In this document: positions 34,374-44,685 of the stretch, one piece after another | Layout: each line of letters begins with the position of its first letter | Numbering within the stretch: position 1 is the stretch's first letter | Assembly (NCBI RefSeq): GCF_029407905.1 | Contig: NC_073628.1 | Span: forward strand, 63,992,501-64,056,500 | Direction of reading: 5' to 3' | Origin: Bubalus kerabau | Lineage: Eukaryota; Chordata; Mammalia; Artiodactyla; Bovidae | Length of the DNA: 64,000 nt | Made by a program: the position numbers and the translations under genes | Notes under the pieces: model-generated | The model's input: only the letters and a program-made list of their open reading frames with translations | Databases searched by the model: none | Told to the model about the DNA's origin: nothing

Positions 34374-34515
34374 CTTTTATACCATTTATATATATATACC
34401 TTTTATACCATTTATATATATATATACTTATATATATATATAAAGTATATATAAAGTGTGTGTATATAGATATAGATATAGATATATACTTTTATACCAT
34501 TTATATATATATACC
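34374..34515. repeat. TA-rich local triplication
   Basis: The phrase 'cttttataccatttatata' plus a TA run occurs three times (34374-34400, 34400-34427, 34489-34515), with (TA)n and (TAGA)n-like sequence between copies 2 and 3. It lies within the L1 just upstream of the ORF2 endonuclease and breaks it. Confidence 0.88.
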
Positions 34516-34808
34516 TTTTCTGTGTTTCTTGTTTAGAGAAGATTCTTTAGCATTTGTTGGAGAGCTGGTTTGGTGGTGGTGAGTTCTCTCAGCTTTTGCT
34601 TGTCTGTAAAGCTTCTGATTTCTCCTTTGACTCTGAATGAGATCCGTTGCTGGGTAGAGTAATCTTGGTTATAGGTTTTTCCTTTTCATCACTTTAAATA
34701 TATCCAGCCATTCCATTCTGGCCTGCAGAGTTTCTGTTGGAAGATCAGCTGTTATCCTTATGGGAATTCCTTTGTATGTTATTTGTTGCTTTCCCCTTGC
34801 TGCTTTTA

Positions 34809-34944
34809 TTTTTTTTTTTTTTTTTTTTTTTTTTGATTAGTTGTTTGTCAGTTGCTTTTGTTTTTTTTTTGAGCTCTATAGGATTCAGGTTTTAATTTTT
34901 AAAGAAAATTTAGCTGAAAACTCAATGGATGTTTGTTACAACTG
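34809..34944 (-). mobile_element. 136-bp chimeric retro-insert with 17-bp target duplication
   Basis: Flanked by tccccttgctgctttta at 34792-34808 and 34945-34961. On the minus strand it reads ~75 bp of unplaced sequence, an A11 run, a 21-base match to L1 ORF2 ('gcaactgacaaacaactaat'), then a ~26-nt poly(A). The target reads TTTT|AA, a good L1 endonuclease site. This looks like a template-switched, L1-mobilised RNA. Confidence 0.75.
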
Positions 34945-34990
34945 TCCCCTTGCTGCTTTTAATATTTGTGCTTTATGTTTAATTTTTTTT

Positions 34991-35105
34991 GCTGCTGCTG
35001 CTGCTAAGTCACTTCAGTCGTGTCCGACTCCATGCGACCCCATAGACGGCAGCCCACCAGGCTCCCCCATCCCTGGAATTCTCCAGGCAAGAACACTGGA
35101 GTGTT
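34991..35105 (-). mobile_element. Bov-A SINE, truncated monomer
   Basis: (GCT)5 then one unit, stopping at 'aagaacactggagt'. Inserted in the L1 inter-ORF segment; target duplication not clear. Confidence 0.9.
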
Positions 35106-35640
35106 AGTTTGATTTAATATGCATCTTGGTGTGTTTCATCTTGAGTTTATCCTGTTTGGGACTCTCCGGGCTTCTTGGTATCTGGTGGTGATTTCCTTCC
35201 CCATTTTAGGGATGTTTTCAGCTGTTATCTCCTCAAACATCTTCTCATGTCCTTTCCTTTTGTCTTCTGGGACACCTTTGATTCAAATGTTAGGGTGATT
35301 AACATTGTCCCAAAGATCTCTGAAGCTGCTCTCATTTCTTTTTATTCTTTTGTTTGTTTGTTTTTTCCACTTTGCTTCATTTATTTCTACCATTCTATCT
35401 TCCAGCTCACTTATCTTTTCTTCTGCTTCACTCTATTGTTGGTTCCTTCCAGAGTGTTTTTAATCTGTTATTGCATTGTTTGTTACTGATTGACTATTCT
35501 TTATTTTTTCTAGGTCCTTGTTAAACATTTCTTGCATCCTCTCAGTGTCTCTAGTCTATTTATCTGTAACTCCATTTTGTTTCCAAGATTTTGAATCATC
35601 TTCACTATCATTATTCTGAATTATTTTTCAGGAAGGCGCC
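35106..35640 (-). pseudogene. L1 ORF1 region remnant
   Basis: The plus strand shows the antisense text known from ruminant L1 ORF1 ('tatcctgtttgggactctcc', 'ccattttagggatgttttc', 'ctgtaactccattttgtttc'). ORF1 encodes the L1 RNA-binding chaperone with an N-terminal coiled coil. Here no frame over ~60 codons survives on the minus strand, so it is identified by nucleotide text only. The plus-strand 104-codon frame at 35175-35489 is a shadow. Confidence 0.65.
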
Positions 35641-38057
35641 TTAACTCCTCCTCTTTTGTTTGGTTTGGTGGGTTTTTATCATGTTACTTCATCTGCTACA
35701 TATTTCTCTGCCTTTTCATTTTGTTTAGTTTGTGGTGTTTGGGGCTCTCCTTTTTTGCAGAAGGGAGTTTCATATTTCCTCTTAATTGTGGCATCTACTC
35801 CCTGTGGGTGGGGTTGGACCAGTGGCTTGTTAGGTTTCCTTGTTGGGGGAACTTGTGTGTTCTGGTGATGAAGCGAGGTCTCGTCTGTCTCAAGGGCAAT
35901 GCAGTGTTCAGTAGTGACTTTTGAGTTGTCTACTGGTTTGGTATGGCTTTGGGCAGCTTGTCTTTTAATGCTCAGGGTTGTGTTCCCCTTTTGCTAGATG
36001 ATTAGCATGTGGTGTCTTGCACTGGAGCTTGCTGGCTCTTGGGTGGAACTTGGTCTCAGAGTAGGTATGGAGGTTTAGGGTGGGCCCTCATCCATTAGTG
36101 TTCCCTGGGGTCAGGAGTTCTATGATGGGCCAAAGCTTGGTGATGAGCCTCCTGCCTCTGGGTTTTGGTCCCCCTCTTACAGTAGCATCAAGTCTTTTCC
36201 ATCCATACAACGCAGAGGACAAAACTCCTAGGTTAATGGTGAAACAATTCTCCACAGTCAGGAAAACCCAAAGACATTCACAGAGTTATATACAGAAGAA
36301 GGAGGAGGGCGATAGAAGTGACCAAGAGGAGAAAAGGAGTCAAAACGGAAGAGAGCAATCAAGCCAGTAATCAAATTCCTAACTGAAAATGGATACTGAA
36401 ATTTAGACTCTTCAAAGTACAAAGTTAACAGCAAATATTTAAAAGCAATAATTAAAAACCTAGAATATGGATTAGACTCTGAAAAAGTACAATATTCAAA
36501 AAAAAATCAAATGCAAAGATTAAAAAAAAAAGTGTTTTGTTTTTTTTTTTTAAGAAAAGTAATAGTAGGCTATAAGAGTAATGAAGACCATATTAGGACA
36601 GTATGAGGGAAAAAAGAAAAAGAAGATGGGAAATAAAGGGGAAAAATGAGAAAAAAATAAGAATAAAGAGAAATTTAAAAAATAATAAAATTAAAAAAAT
36701 AAAAATTGATAATAATAAAAACATAGCTAAAAATTTCTATGTAACTGTTGTGGGTAGTGTGTGGTCAGTTTAGTGTCAGATAATCCTTTGTTCTAAAAGT
36801 ATACAGTTGCACCTCAAATGCACAGTCTCTGCTTAACTACAGGATTTTAATCTGTTTCACCTGCCACTTCTCTGGCAGTTTCCCCCTTCTTTTCTTAGGT
36901 TGGCCTCTTCTGCTTGCAAGTCTTTTCAGTGTCTAATCTCCACCCTGACATGAGGGGGTGAAAGTGACCACTTACTTCGGCTTACCTGCTCAGCTGTGCT
37001 GTGGAGAGGGAGGGACACTGAAAACAAATACTGTTGAGATGTGTGGGGAGCACTCGCAGTGGATGGACCACAATGGAAGTTGCCATAGTTCAAGGCAGTG
37101 TGCAGGTCCCAGGTCCAAGCTGCTCAGGCTCACAGGTGTTCCTGAGTGCAGTCCCAGGTGAGCCATGTGTCTCCTCGGGGATGCTTGTCTCAGGCTGTGA
37201 CACTCCTGGCAAATATAAACCATCCAGGATCCCAGGGAAATGTAGTCAGTAACTGGCAGCCTGCTGACAACTTGGCAGAAGTTTCAACTCTGAGGCTGAG
37301 TTTGCAGCGGCCCCTTGCCTTCAGTCTCTGGCTGTCATGCATCTGCCTCTCTGCCTCCAGGGAGGGCTGTAAAGGGCAGACAACTTGCTCTCCTTTGGTA
37401 TTCACTAGGGCATGACCCTTTGTTCTTTGAGCATGCCAGGGGTCAGAGTGCTATGTTTGAGCCTTCCTGCAGGAAAGCTCCTTTGTTTTCCTTTGTCTAT
37501 CCGGTATTCCCATGGTTTGGGATGCTATGTCATGTTAGTCCCCTCAGAGTGTCCTCGGGACATTCAACCCTGGTCCTTACCCTGACTGACAAAGCAACCC
37601 ATGCCTCCCCACCCAGCCCCTACTCACTGGGGGTGGACATGAGCTTGTGAGCTGCTTCTCAGCTAGTAATTGCCATTCAGCATGAATTCTGTGGTGATTT
37701 TTTTCTTTCTTTCTTTCTTTCTTTTTTTTTTTTTTGTTATGCTTCCCTCTGAAATTCCAAAGTTCCCCCACTGATGCCGCCTGTGAGAGGGTTTCTTATT
37801 GTGTGGAATCTTCTCCTTCCCAACTCCCTCCCCAGGACTTGTCTCCACTTCTAAATCTTTTGTCTCTTTTCATCTTTATCTTTTGTCCTATCTCATTTCA
37901 AAGAGATTGATTTGCCTTTCTGGGTATCTGGGGTCCTCCACCAGCATACAGAAGCTGTTTTGTGGAAGTTGCTTCATGTATAGATGATCCTTTGTGTATT
38001 TGTGGGGGAGAAAGTGGTCTCCCCATCCTACTCCTCCACCATCTTGGGACTGCCCCC
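35641..38057 (-). promoter_or_regulatory. L1 5'-UTR/promoter region
   Basis: About 2.4 kb ending in 'gagaaagtggtctccccatc' and the YY1-like site. It has an A/G-rich middle (36280-36720), a GC-richer part (36950-37640), and a (CTTT)n tract at ~37704-37735. L1 5' UTRs hold an internal pol II promoter that lies downstream of the start site. The many 60-110 codon frames here, on both strands, are chance frames in UTR. Confidence 0.75.
38034..38048 (-). promoter_or_regulatory. YY1-like motif at the L1 start
   Basis: Minus-strand 'cccaagatggtggag' sits ~10 bases inside the L1 5' boundary, the position of the YY1 site in other mammalian L1s. Binding is inferred from family knowledge. Confidence 0.5.
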
Positions 38058-38140
38058 CAAATGTTGAGTTTTAAACCAGCTTTTTCACTCTCCTCTTTCA
38101 CCTTCATTAAGAGGCTCTTTAGTTTCTCTTCACTTTCATG
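38058..38140 (-). mobile_element. BovB LINE, continuation beyond the nested L1
   Basis: 'aatgttgagttttaaaccag' to 'ctctttagtttctcttcac' continues the antisense BovB of 30356-31021 and is then truncated. Confidence 0.9.
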
Positions 38141-38790
38141 TTATATTATTATGTATATTTTTTCTGATGAAACGGTTTTAGTATTCTACAATGAAAAATA
38201 TAATGCATAATGTGCCTTAAAAAAATTGCACACTTAAATCTACATTAGAAAGGCTTAGCAAGAAAATAAGGCTTGATTGGCTATTGCTCAAGGAAGTTCT
38301 AAAGGGTGTTTAACAGACCAGATCATAAGTTAATATGATGATCCCAGGGACCTGTGTGTATTTATATATTCACATGTGTGTGCACACATATATGTGTCTA
38401 TATATGCATATTCTTTATATATGAATATATATAGAGAGAATATATTCTTTCTTCCTCTCATACCAAGATTATTAACAACTTTGTAATAATACTTGGTTAC
38501 AGATTGCTATTTTCCACTTAGATTTACAATCTTATAATTCCATAGGTATTATTCCATTCTACTTTTATATTTTGTAAAGCAATAATGACTAGTTATTGTC
38601 TGACATTTGGAAACTTGATTATACTTCACGCTTTCAGATAAGCCAAAGGTATCCATTTCCATAAGCTACAAAAATGGAATACTGAATTGGCTTCCTTCAA
38701 ATGCATTTAGTGCTCCTTATCTCTTAACGACAGTGATCATAAATAATATCTAACCTTGTACTTCTGATTTTTTTTTCCTTTTTGTTGCCT
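38141..38790. other. Unannotated AT-rich stretch
   Basis: TA/CA-rich simple sequence at 38355-38450. No recognisable element otherwise. Confidence 0.45.
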
Positions 38791-38807
38791 TTATACAGTA
38801 TGTTAAC

Positions 38808-39345
38808 AAAGTGTATTAGTCAAGACTCTCCAAAGAAACTGAACCAATTGTTTGGGTGTATATGTGTGTATGTGTGTGTTTGTGTAAAGAGAGAGAGGAA
38901 GAGAGAGGTTGAGAGCAGAGAGAAGACTTATTATGTAGAAGTGACTCATGGAATGAGAGAGGTGAACAAGTCCCTAGATCTGCAGTGGGCAGTTGGGACC
39001 CACAAGAGCCCATGGTGTAATTCCAGTCCAATGGTCTGCTTGCTGGAGACCAGGAAGAGCAGATATTTCTGTTCCATTCTGAAGGCAGGAAAAAAAAAAA
39101 AAAAGAATGATGTTTCAGCTAGAAGTTAAGTGGAAGGAATTCCATTTTCCTCCTCCTGCCTTTTTGTTCTATTCAACTGTGAGATGGGGCCCATCCACAT
39201 TAAAGAAGTCAGTCTGCCTTACTAGATTCTCCAACTCAAATATATACCTTGTCCAGAATCACCCTCAGGGACACATCTAGGATAACATTTGACCAAATTC
39301 TGGGTACCTATGGCCAGTTGACTTATAAAACTCACTACCACACAA
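38808..39345 (+). mobile_element. Old mammalian interspersed repeat, family not named
   Basis: Begins 'aaagtgtattagtcaagact' then 'ccaaagaaactgaaccaatt', a common mammalian repeat opening. Includes a GA-rich run (38887-38925) and ends 'cagttgacttataaaactca'. I recognise the phrases but will not assign a family. The 115-codon frame over it is not a gene. Confidence 0.55.
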
Positions 39346-39359
39346 AGTAGTCTATTGAC

Positions 39360-39724
39360 ACCAAAAAAGTTTATCAAAAATCCAATATCTTGTTCAACTT
39401 ATCCAAAAGAATTTGAAACACAAAACACAAAGGGAAAAAAAAAATACACTGAAGCTGAGGAGCAAAGAGAATAAAGAAACAGTATATTACAGGGCAGAAG
39501 TGGGAGTTATGTACTCAGAGAAGAGTGTGTGCGTACTTGAATATGAGGAGTCACTACAGGGTTCTCTGATCCCCTTTTCTTTTTAACCCTTTGAATGGGT
39601 GGGGGTCTTTTTGATTAAGGGTAGAATATTCAGTATTCATCGAGCAGAGGGTTGAGGTGTGGCCTGGATTGCACCAGGTTGCATCAGCTCTCAGTCCTGC
39701 CTATTTGTCTCCTGAAGTCACCGT
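39360..39724 (-). mobile_element. LTR-like sequence, left part of a composite block
   Basis: Style resembles antisense ERV LTR. It seems to be continued at 41080-41350 after younger insertions, but ends and family are unresolved. Confidence 0.35.
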
Positions 39725-39936
39725 GTGTGTGCTTAGTCAACCAGTCATGTCTGATTCTTTTGAGACCCCATGGACTGCAGCTCCCCAGGCTCCTCTGTCC
39801 ATAGAATTTCCCAGGCAAAAGTACTGAAGTGGGTTGTCATTTACTTCTCCAGGGGATATTCCTGACCCAGGGATTGAACCTGTGTCTCCTGTGTCACAGG
39901 CAAATTCTTTACCCGTGGAGCCATCAGGAAGCTCAA
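39725..39936 (-). mobile_element. Bov-tA SINE
   Basis: Antisense copy from 'gtgtgtgtgcttagtcaacc' to 'gagccatcaggaagctc', with a GT-rich tail end. Confidence 0.92.
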
Positions 39937-39987
39937 TATGTACATGCTATTTTCCCTTACTAGTCAAGCACCACACATGGAAGGCTG

Positions 39988-40425
39988 TACTGTTGCAGGA
40001 AGGGGACCCCTACCGGGAACTGAGAGAGGGCTCTTGTCTAACACTTGGAAATGAATTGTCTGAGGAAACACATGTGCTGAAAAAGAAAAAAACCTTTATA
40101 GGGTAGGGGGCCCCCAGGCTGAGAGCAGTAGTGTAAGGGAATGCAGGAGGGATGTTCTGCCACATGTCTTGCAGCCTCAGCTTTTATAGTAAATCGGGTT
40201 AGTTTCCAGGTTGTTTCTGGCCAGTTATCTTGTTTGGCCATGTTTGGTCTGACTCAGGCGCCTTCCTGGTGTCATGTGCCTCTCTCAGCCAAAATGGACT
40301 CTATCTTGAAGGAGTCTGGGGCATCATACAATAGTATTATGGGCCCTTGCCAAATTCTTCCAGTTGATTTTCAGTGGAAGTGCCAAGTTCCTTGTGTGGA
40401 CCTCCTGTTGTGAGACACCCATGGT
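39988..40425 (-). mobile_element. Solo LTR, ruminant ERV (BTLTR-like)
   Basis: Starts 'tgttgcaggaaggggacccc' and ends 'gttgtgagacaccca', i.e. TG...CA ends. Features such as 'caggcgccttcctggtgtc' and 'gctttttatagtaaatcggg'-like text resemble a ruminant ERVK LTR in antisense. No gag, pol or env sequence is adjacent, so it is a solo LTR. Confidence 0.6.
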
Positions 40426-41075
40426 TGTTGTTGTTGTTCAGTCACTCAGTCACGTCCCACTCTTTGCAAGCCCATGGAGTGCAGCATGTCAGACTTCCCC
40501 TTCTTTCACTATCTCCTGGAGTTTGCTCAAACTCATGTCCATTCAATCGGTGGTGCCATCCAATCATTTCATCCTCTGTCATGCCCTTCATCTGCCCTCA
40601 GTCTTTCCCAGCATCAAGGTCTTTTCCAATGAGTCAGCTCTTCACATCAGGTGGCCAAAGTATTGGAGCTTCAACTTCAGCAACAGTCCTTATAACGATT
40701 TCCTTTAGGATTGACTGATTTGATCTCCTTGCTGTCCAAGGGACTCTCATGAGTCTTCTCCAGTCCCACAGTTCAAAAGCATCAATTCTTTGGTGTTCAG
40801 TCTTCTTTATGGTCCAACATCTGTACATGAATACTAGAAAAAACCATAGCTTTGACTATACAGATTTTTGTGGTAAAATGATGTGTCTGCTTTTTAATTT
40901 GCTATCTAGGTTTGCAATAGCTTTTCTCCATGGAGCAAGCCTGGAATTAGCTTTGACTCTATGGACTTCTAAGGGCAAAGTGATGTCTCTGCTTTTTTAT
41001 ACACTGTCTAGGTTTATCATAGATTTTCTTCCAAGGGCCAAGAGTCTTTTAATTTACAAGCAGTTATTACCTTGC
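40426..41075 (-). mobile_element. BovB LINE 3' part with internal tandem duplication, (AACAAC)-tail lineage
   Basis: Starts with (GTT)n, then 'cagtcactcagtcacgtccc' and the diagnostic 'tttcactatctcctggag'. C-terminal coding remnants follow. A ~101-bp section is present twice (40847-40947 and 40948-41047). It is directly beside the solo LTR. Confidence 0.93.
40847..41047. repeat. Tandem duplication within BovB, unit about 101 bp
   Basis: Each copy starts 'tagctttgact', contains 'atgatgtgtctgctttt' or 'gtgatgtctctgctttt', and the 'ctaggttt' phrase. Single-copy in other BovBs here (12150, 19475, 30795). The copies have diverged from each other, so the duplication is old. Confidence 0.85.
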
Positions 41076-41079
41076 CTGG

Positions 41080-41350
41080 ATAAGGTGGGTGGTTTTAGTC
41101 AGCAGTTCCCTCATAGTACAAGGTTATTAGCAATCTGCTTTTTTGTGTGTGTGTGCCTGCTTCACAGTTTTCATGGTCTGAGTTTCTTGTTCAGATGCTA
41201 TTAATACAAAGTGTTTGCTTAAGATATCTTTCCTCTATCCTTCATGGCCTCAATAAGTACAAAACAAGAAGGTGGCTTTGCCTTCTGACTAATGCCTATA
41301 CTTGAGGATAATTTCCTTGGACCAACTCTGTCTTTTCTACCTCAATATTA
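41080..41350 (-). mobile_element. LTR-like sequence, right part of the composite block
   Basis: 'gtgggtggttttagtcagca', 'tgctattaatacaaagtgtt', 'aggataatttccttggacc' resemble antisense ruminant ERV LTR. Uncertain. Confidence 0.35.
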
Positions 41351-41812
41351 TAATGTTTTTAATTTAATAGTAGAAAAATATAGAAAGAATTTATCCTTTT
41401 AGCTCATCTTGCCCTGATAGTGCAATAAATGTTTGTCTGTGATTTTTCCTTTAATTTTCTTGTGTCAATATGTGCCTTCTCCCTTGACTGTGTCAGACAA
41501 ACATAATAATTGCAGAACCTTAAAGCCTTAAGTGAAGAATGTAATAACTCCTAAAATCATCTTGCAATCTTAAGAAACATGCTCTTTACTGATTCCCCTG
41601 CATTCTTCAGGATCATAATTTCCAGGCATAGTCCAGTTGGTCTTGTCACTAACTGTTCTACATACCATCCTTTCCCATCAGCCTCCCCTGTCCTGTGAGA
41701 GCCTTTTCTTCTCATAAAACAACCTACATCTCTCACTAGTCACTGAATAATGTACACTGACACCAGGCATCCTTTACATGCAGCCTTAGTCGCATTGCTC
41801 ACAGCAGCAGGG
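41351..41812. other. Unannotated stretch
   Basis: No recognisable element or exon; moderate GC near 41640-41700. Confidence 0.4.
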
Positions 41813-42022
41813 GTTAGTGAAAAGATCATGAACTTTAGAAGTAGACACGTCTAGAAGCCATACTCTGTTTCACAATTACTGGTTGTGTGTGATCTTTTGA
41901 AAATGACTTAACTCTCAAACTTTACTTTTCTCACTTCCAAGATGCAGAGAAAAATGCTGCCTCATAACTTTGTAATGAGAAAGAAATATTTGAAAAGGAC
42001 ACATAATATCAGGCATAGAGAA
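41813..42022 (+). mobile_element. MIR SINE
   Basis: 'aaaagatcatgaactttaga', 'attactggttgtgtgtgatc', 'aaaatgacttaactctcaaa', 'tcacttccaagatgcagag', then 'taatgagaaagaaatatttg' follow the MIR order from tRNA-like head to core to 3' end. Confidence 0.8.
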
Positions 42023-42089
42023 AAATAATTGTCTCCTTTTCCCTTTGTTCAGTATTTCCTTAACATCCATGCTACATGACACATTACAG

Positions 42090-42310
42090 CTGCCACCAAG
42101 ATTACTGGGTTAAAAGACATGGTGTTTACCATCAAAGAACTCACAGGCTAGTGAAGAGATAACATAAAAATAAATAACCACCAACAATGTAGAAATGTCT
42201 ATACCATAAGTAAGACTACTGCATTATGCTTATTCAGGAAATGTATGAAAATATTGGGAACGTTCAAGGATGGTTTTTTGAGTTTTCCAATAGAGAGTGG
42301 GTCAGGAGGT
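42090..42310. mobile_element. L2-like fragment
   Basis: 'caaagaactcacaggctagt' followed by 'gagataacataaaaataaat' resembles L2-type text. Weak. Confidence 0.35.
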
Positions 42311-42462
42311 TTTAGCATGCACAGTCTACGACAGCCAAAGAGAGATGATGACAACACATAGGATCTTAGAAGGACTGAGCTTTATTTTATTCAGAATGAA
42401 CCTTGAGGAATCCAAAGAAAACCTCTGTCTTATAGAATTAAGAGGGGGCCTGCATATTCAAG

Positions 42463-42667
42463 GGCTTCCCTGGTGGCTCAGATGGTAAATAATCTGCCTG
42501 CAGTTCACGAGACCCGGATTCAATCCTTGGGTCTGGAGGATCCCCTGGATAAGGGAATGGCTCCCCACTCCAGTATTCTTGCCTGGAGAATTCTGTGGAC
42601 AGAGGAGCCTGGCTGGCTACAGTCCATGGGGCAGCAAGATTTGGACATGACTGAGTGGCTAACACTT
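42463..42667 (+). mobile_element. Bov-tA SINE
   Basis: Head 'gggcttccctggtggctcag' identical to the family head, ending 'gacatgactgagtggctaac'. No clear target duplication. Confidence 0.95.
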
Positions 42668-43671
42668 TTCCCCTGCAGCCCTCACTCCACTTTAGTTCAT
42701 AAAGTTGCCAGAACCTCTTGTTTGGTCCTCTCAACAGTGAGATGCAACCCCCACATCTGCACTGATCCACCAGACCCTAGATCAGTGAGCTCTTCTGGAG
42801 TGGAAGGGGTGAATGGATAAAATAGGCCAAGGTGGTTTGGTTTTAGAATCTTGCTTATACGCTCATACTTCACAATTAACTCTTTTATAATTTGACTTAT
42901 TGCTTTAATAACTCCAGCACCTGACAATTCAGTGCTCTTTCTCCCAAATCAACTGAGCTTCTGACATAAACAAAAAATATTAGAGATAATAAACTTGTGA
43001 GTGCAGTAAAAATCTTTAATATGTGTAAGTAAATACAAAGGAATAAAACTGTAAATTATACTGAAAACATTTGAATGAATGTTTTCATTCATTTACCAAT
43101 TGACATTATTATAATCTCAGTATTGGTAAAAGTAACAATCCTTTCTAAATGAACCTAAAAATTCTATGCCGTCTCAATCAATATTCTAACCCTCTCCAAA
43201 GTTCAGTTGAATAGGGAGGGCTCAAACAAGGTTAAAGCAATTTCAAGAAAAATATAATGCTTCCCATAATTGTAATCTATAAAATTTTCACTGATCCCTA
43301 GTTATGGATTATGATGACTTATTTTGTATATTTATTGTTAATACCTTTTATGTTCTAAATTCCAATGACAAGGTGTGCTTTATATTTTTACACAGGGATA
43401 AAAAGAAGTAATATTGCTTCCCTAGAGGGTAATTGCTATCTTTTTTTAGTGTTTGGTTGTTTATTCAGAATTCTTTTTACCAGAGTCTCAAATAGCATTT
43501 CTGTAAATCACACAAGCAGTGATAATTGATTTTTATAGTGATGAGTTAGTTATTGTGACATATTGAAGAACTTCTTGATCATTAAATACACAAAATGATT
43601 AGATTAGTTTTAGTGTTAAGTATTAAACACCATATATCTTTTTTGGGGTACAATATCTTATTCATAGAGAT
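42668..43671. other. Unannotated stretch
   Basis: No recognisable repeat or exon. AT-rich after 42950. At 43072-43092 'tgaatgaatgttttcattca' forms a short palindrome. Confidence 0.45.
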
Positions 43672-43800
43672 GTCCAGCCCAGGCTCAATAGTTGTGGCCC
43701 ATGAGCTTAGTTGCTCTTCAGCACTTGGGATCTTCCTAGACCAGGAATCAAATGTGTCTCCTACATTGGCAGGTGGATTCTTCACCACTCAGCCACCTAT
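43672..43800 (-). mobile_element. CHR-2-like SINE
   Basis: 'gttgtggcccatgagcttag', 'gggatcttcctagaccagg', 'cattggcaggtggattc', 'ccactcagccacct': antisense tRNA-Glu-derived cetartiodactyl SINE. Confidence 0.75.
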
Positions 43801-44204
43801 CACCCTATCACTAATATTTAAGGCTGAGATTTTGGATACATTTAAAAGTGGTTTATTTACCACATTCATATTAAAAATCATAGAATTTGATCAAAGCATA
43901 TGAATGTTCAGTATCTTACTAGGTGTAATTATTTATACTATTTAAACAACTATAATTTAGACCGTATGTCTCCTATGTCTGACTCTCTGCTTTAGAGGAA
44001 ATTAATCAGATGAGTTAAATATTGTGTGAATACTACTATAAGGAAAAGCTATGCCTTCAGTCTCAGTAGGCTTGTAAATATATAAGTGTAGTTAGTTTTC
44101 ATGCCTTCCCAACATTCAAACACATGATACCTTTCCAATCATAATACCTTTATCTCAAGCACCCACATTACTTATTTGATCTTCTAGGTATACTTCATGT
44201 GCTA
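43801..44204. other. Unannotated stretch
   Basis: Nothing recognised. Confidence 0.4.
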
Positions 44205-44685
44205 GGTATACTTCTGTGATGGCCCACAGTGACAGCTGTTTCCTAGAACTGACAAACTGTAAACTGTCCCCTTAAACTGAGGTTGGAACTGATAGATAAA
44301 GACAGAAGTTGTTTGCCACATCATGATTAGATTATAAATGTCATGAAGTCCGTCTTGCAACCAGACTCTATTAACCATTCATCTTACAGCTTTGATGAAG
44401 CAGATTGTCACGTTTGAGAGATCATGGTATATGAAACCAAGGATGGCCTCTGCCCAACTACCCACCAGGAAGTGAATGCTGTCAACCACCACTAGGTGCA
44501 CCTAGAAGGGGATCTTTCCCTATTTGAGCCTTCAGATGAGACTGCAGTTCTGAGGCCAACACTTAGGTTATGCCCATGGCTAACTTCCTGAATCACAGAA
44601 ACTAAGAAATGATAAATGTCTGTTGTTTTAAGTCATTAATCCTTGCATCAATTTGTAACACAGCAATAGACAATAATACACTCTG
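44205..44685 (+). mobile_element. MLT1-like MaLR LTR
   Basis: Ends with 'cacagaaactaagaaatgat', 'tgtctgttgttttaagtcat', 'aacacagcaatagacaata', the typical MLT1 3' end; 'gagccttcagatgagactgc' is upstream. Diverged solo LTR. Confidence 0.75.

Larger units (their letters stand above)
31022..38057 (-). mobile_element. L1 (ruminant), about 7.0 kb, 5' end to 3' tail, inserted in BovB
   Basis: Reading the minus strand from 38057: 5' UTR (to ~35640), ORF1 region (~35640-35106), inter-ORF segment (~35000-34540), ORF2 endonuclease (~34345-33700), RT (~33700-31750), then 3' UTR and T-rich complement of the poly(A). All parts carry stops and indels. An internal deletion of ~0.83 kb lies at 31748-31750, and there are insertions at 34809-34944 and 34991-35105. 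It lies wholly within an antisense BovB, so it is younger than that BovB. I found no clear target duplication. Confidence 0.92.

Noticed and set aside
35175..37650. Several 90-110 codon frames on both strands as novel small genes
   Set aside because: They lie in L1 ORF1 antisense and in the L1 5' UTR, have no coding-like features I can see, and overlap each other on opposite strands.
38058..38140. Independent short BovB
   Set aside because: It continues base for base the BovB interrupted at 31021, so it is the other side of the L1 insertion.
39988..40425. Complete endogenous provirus
   Set aside because: Only a single LTR is seen; there is no gag, pol or env sequence and no second LTR.
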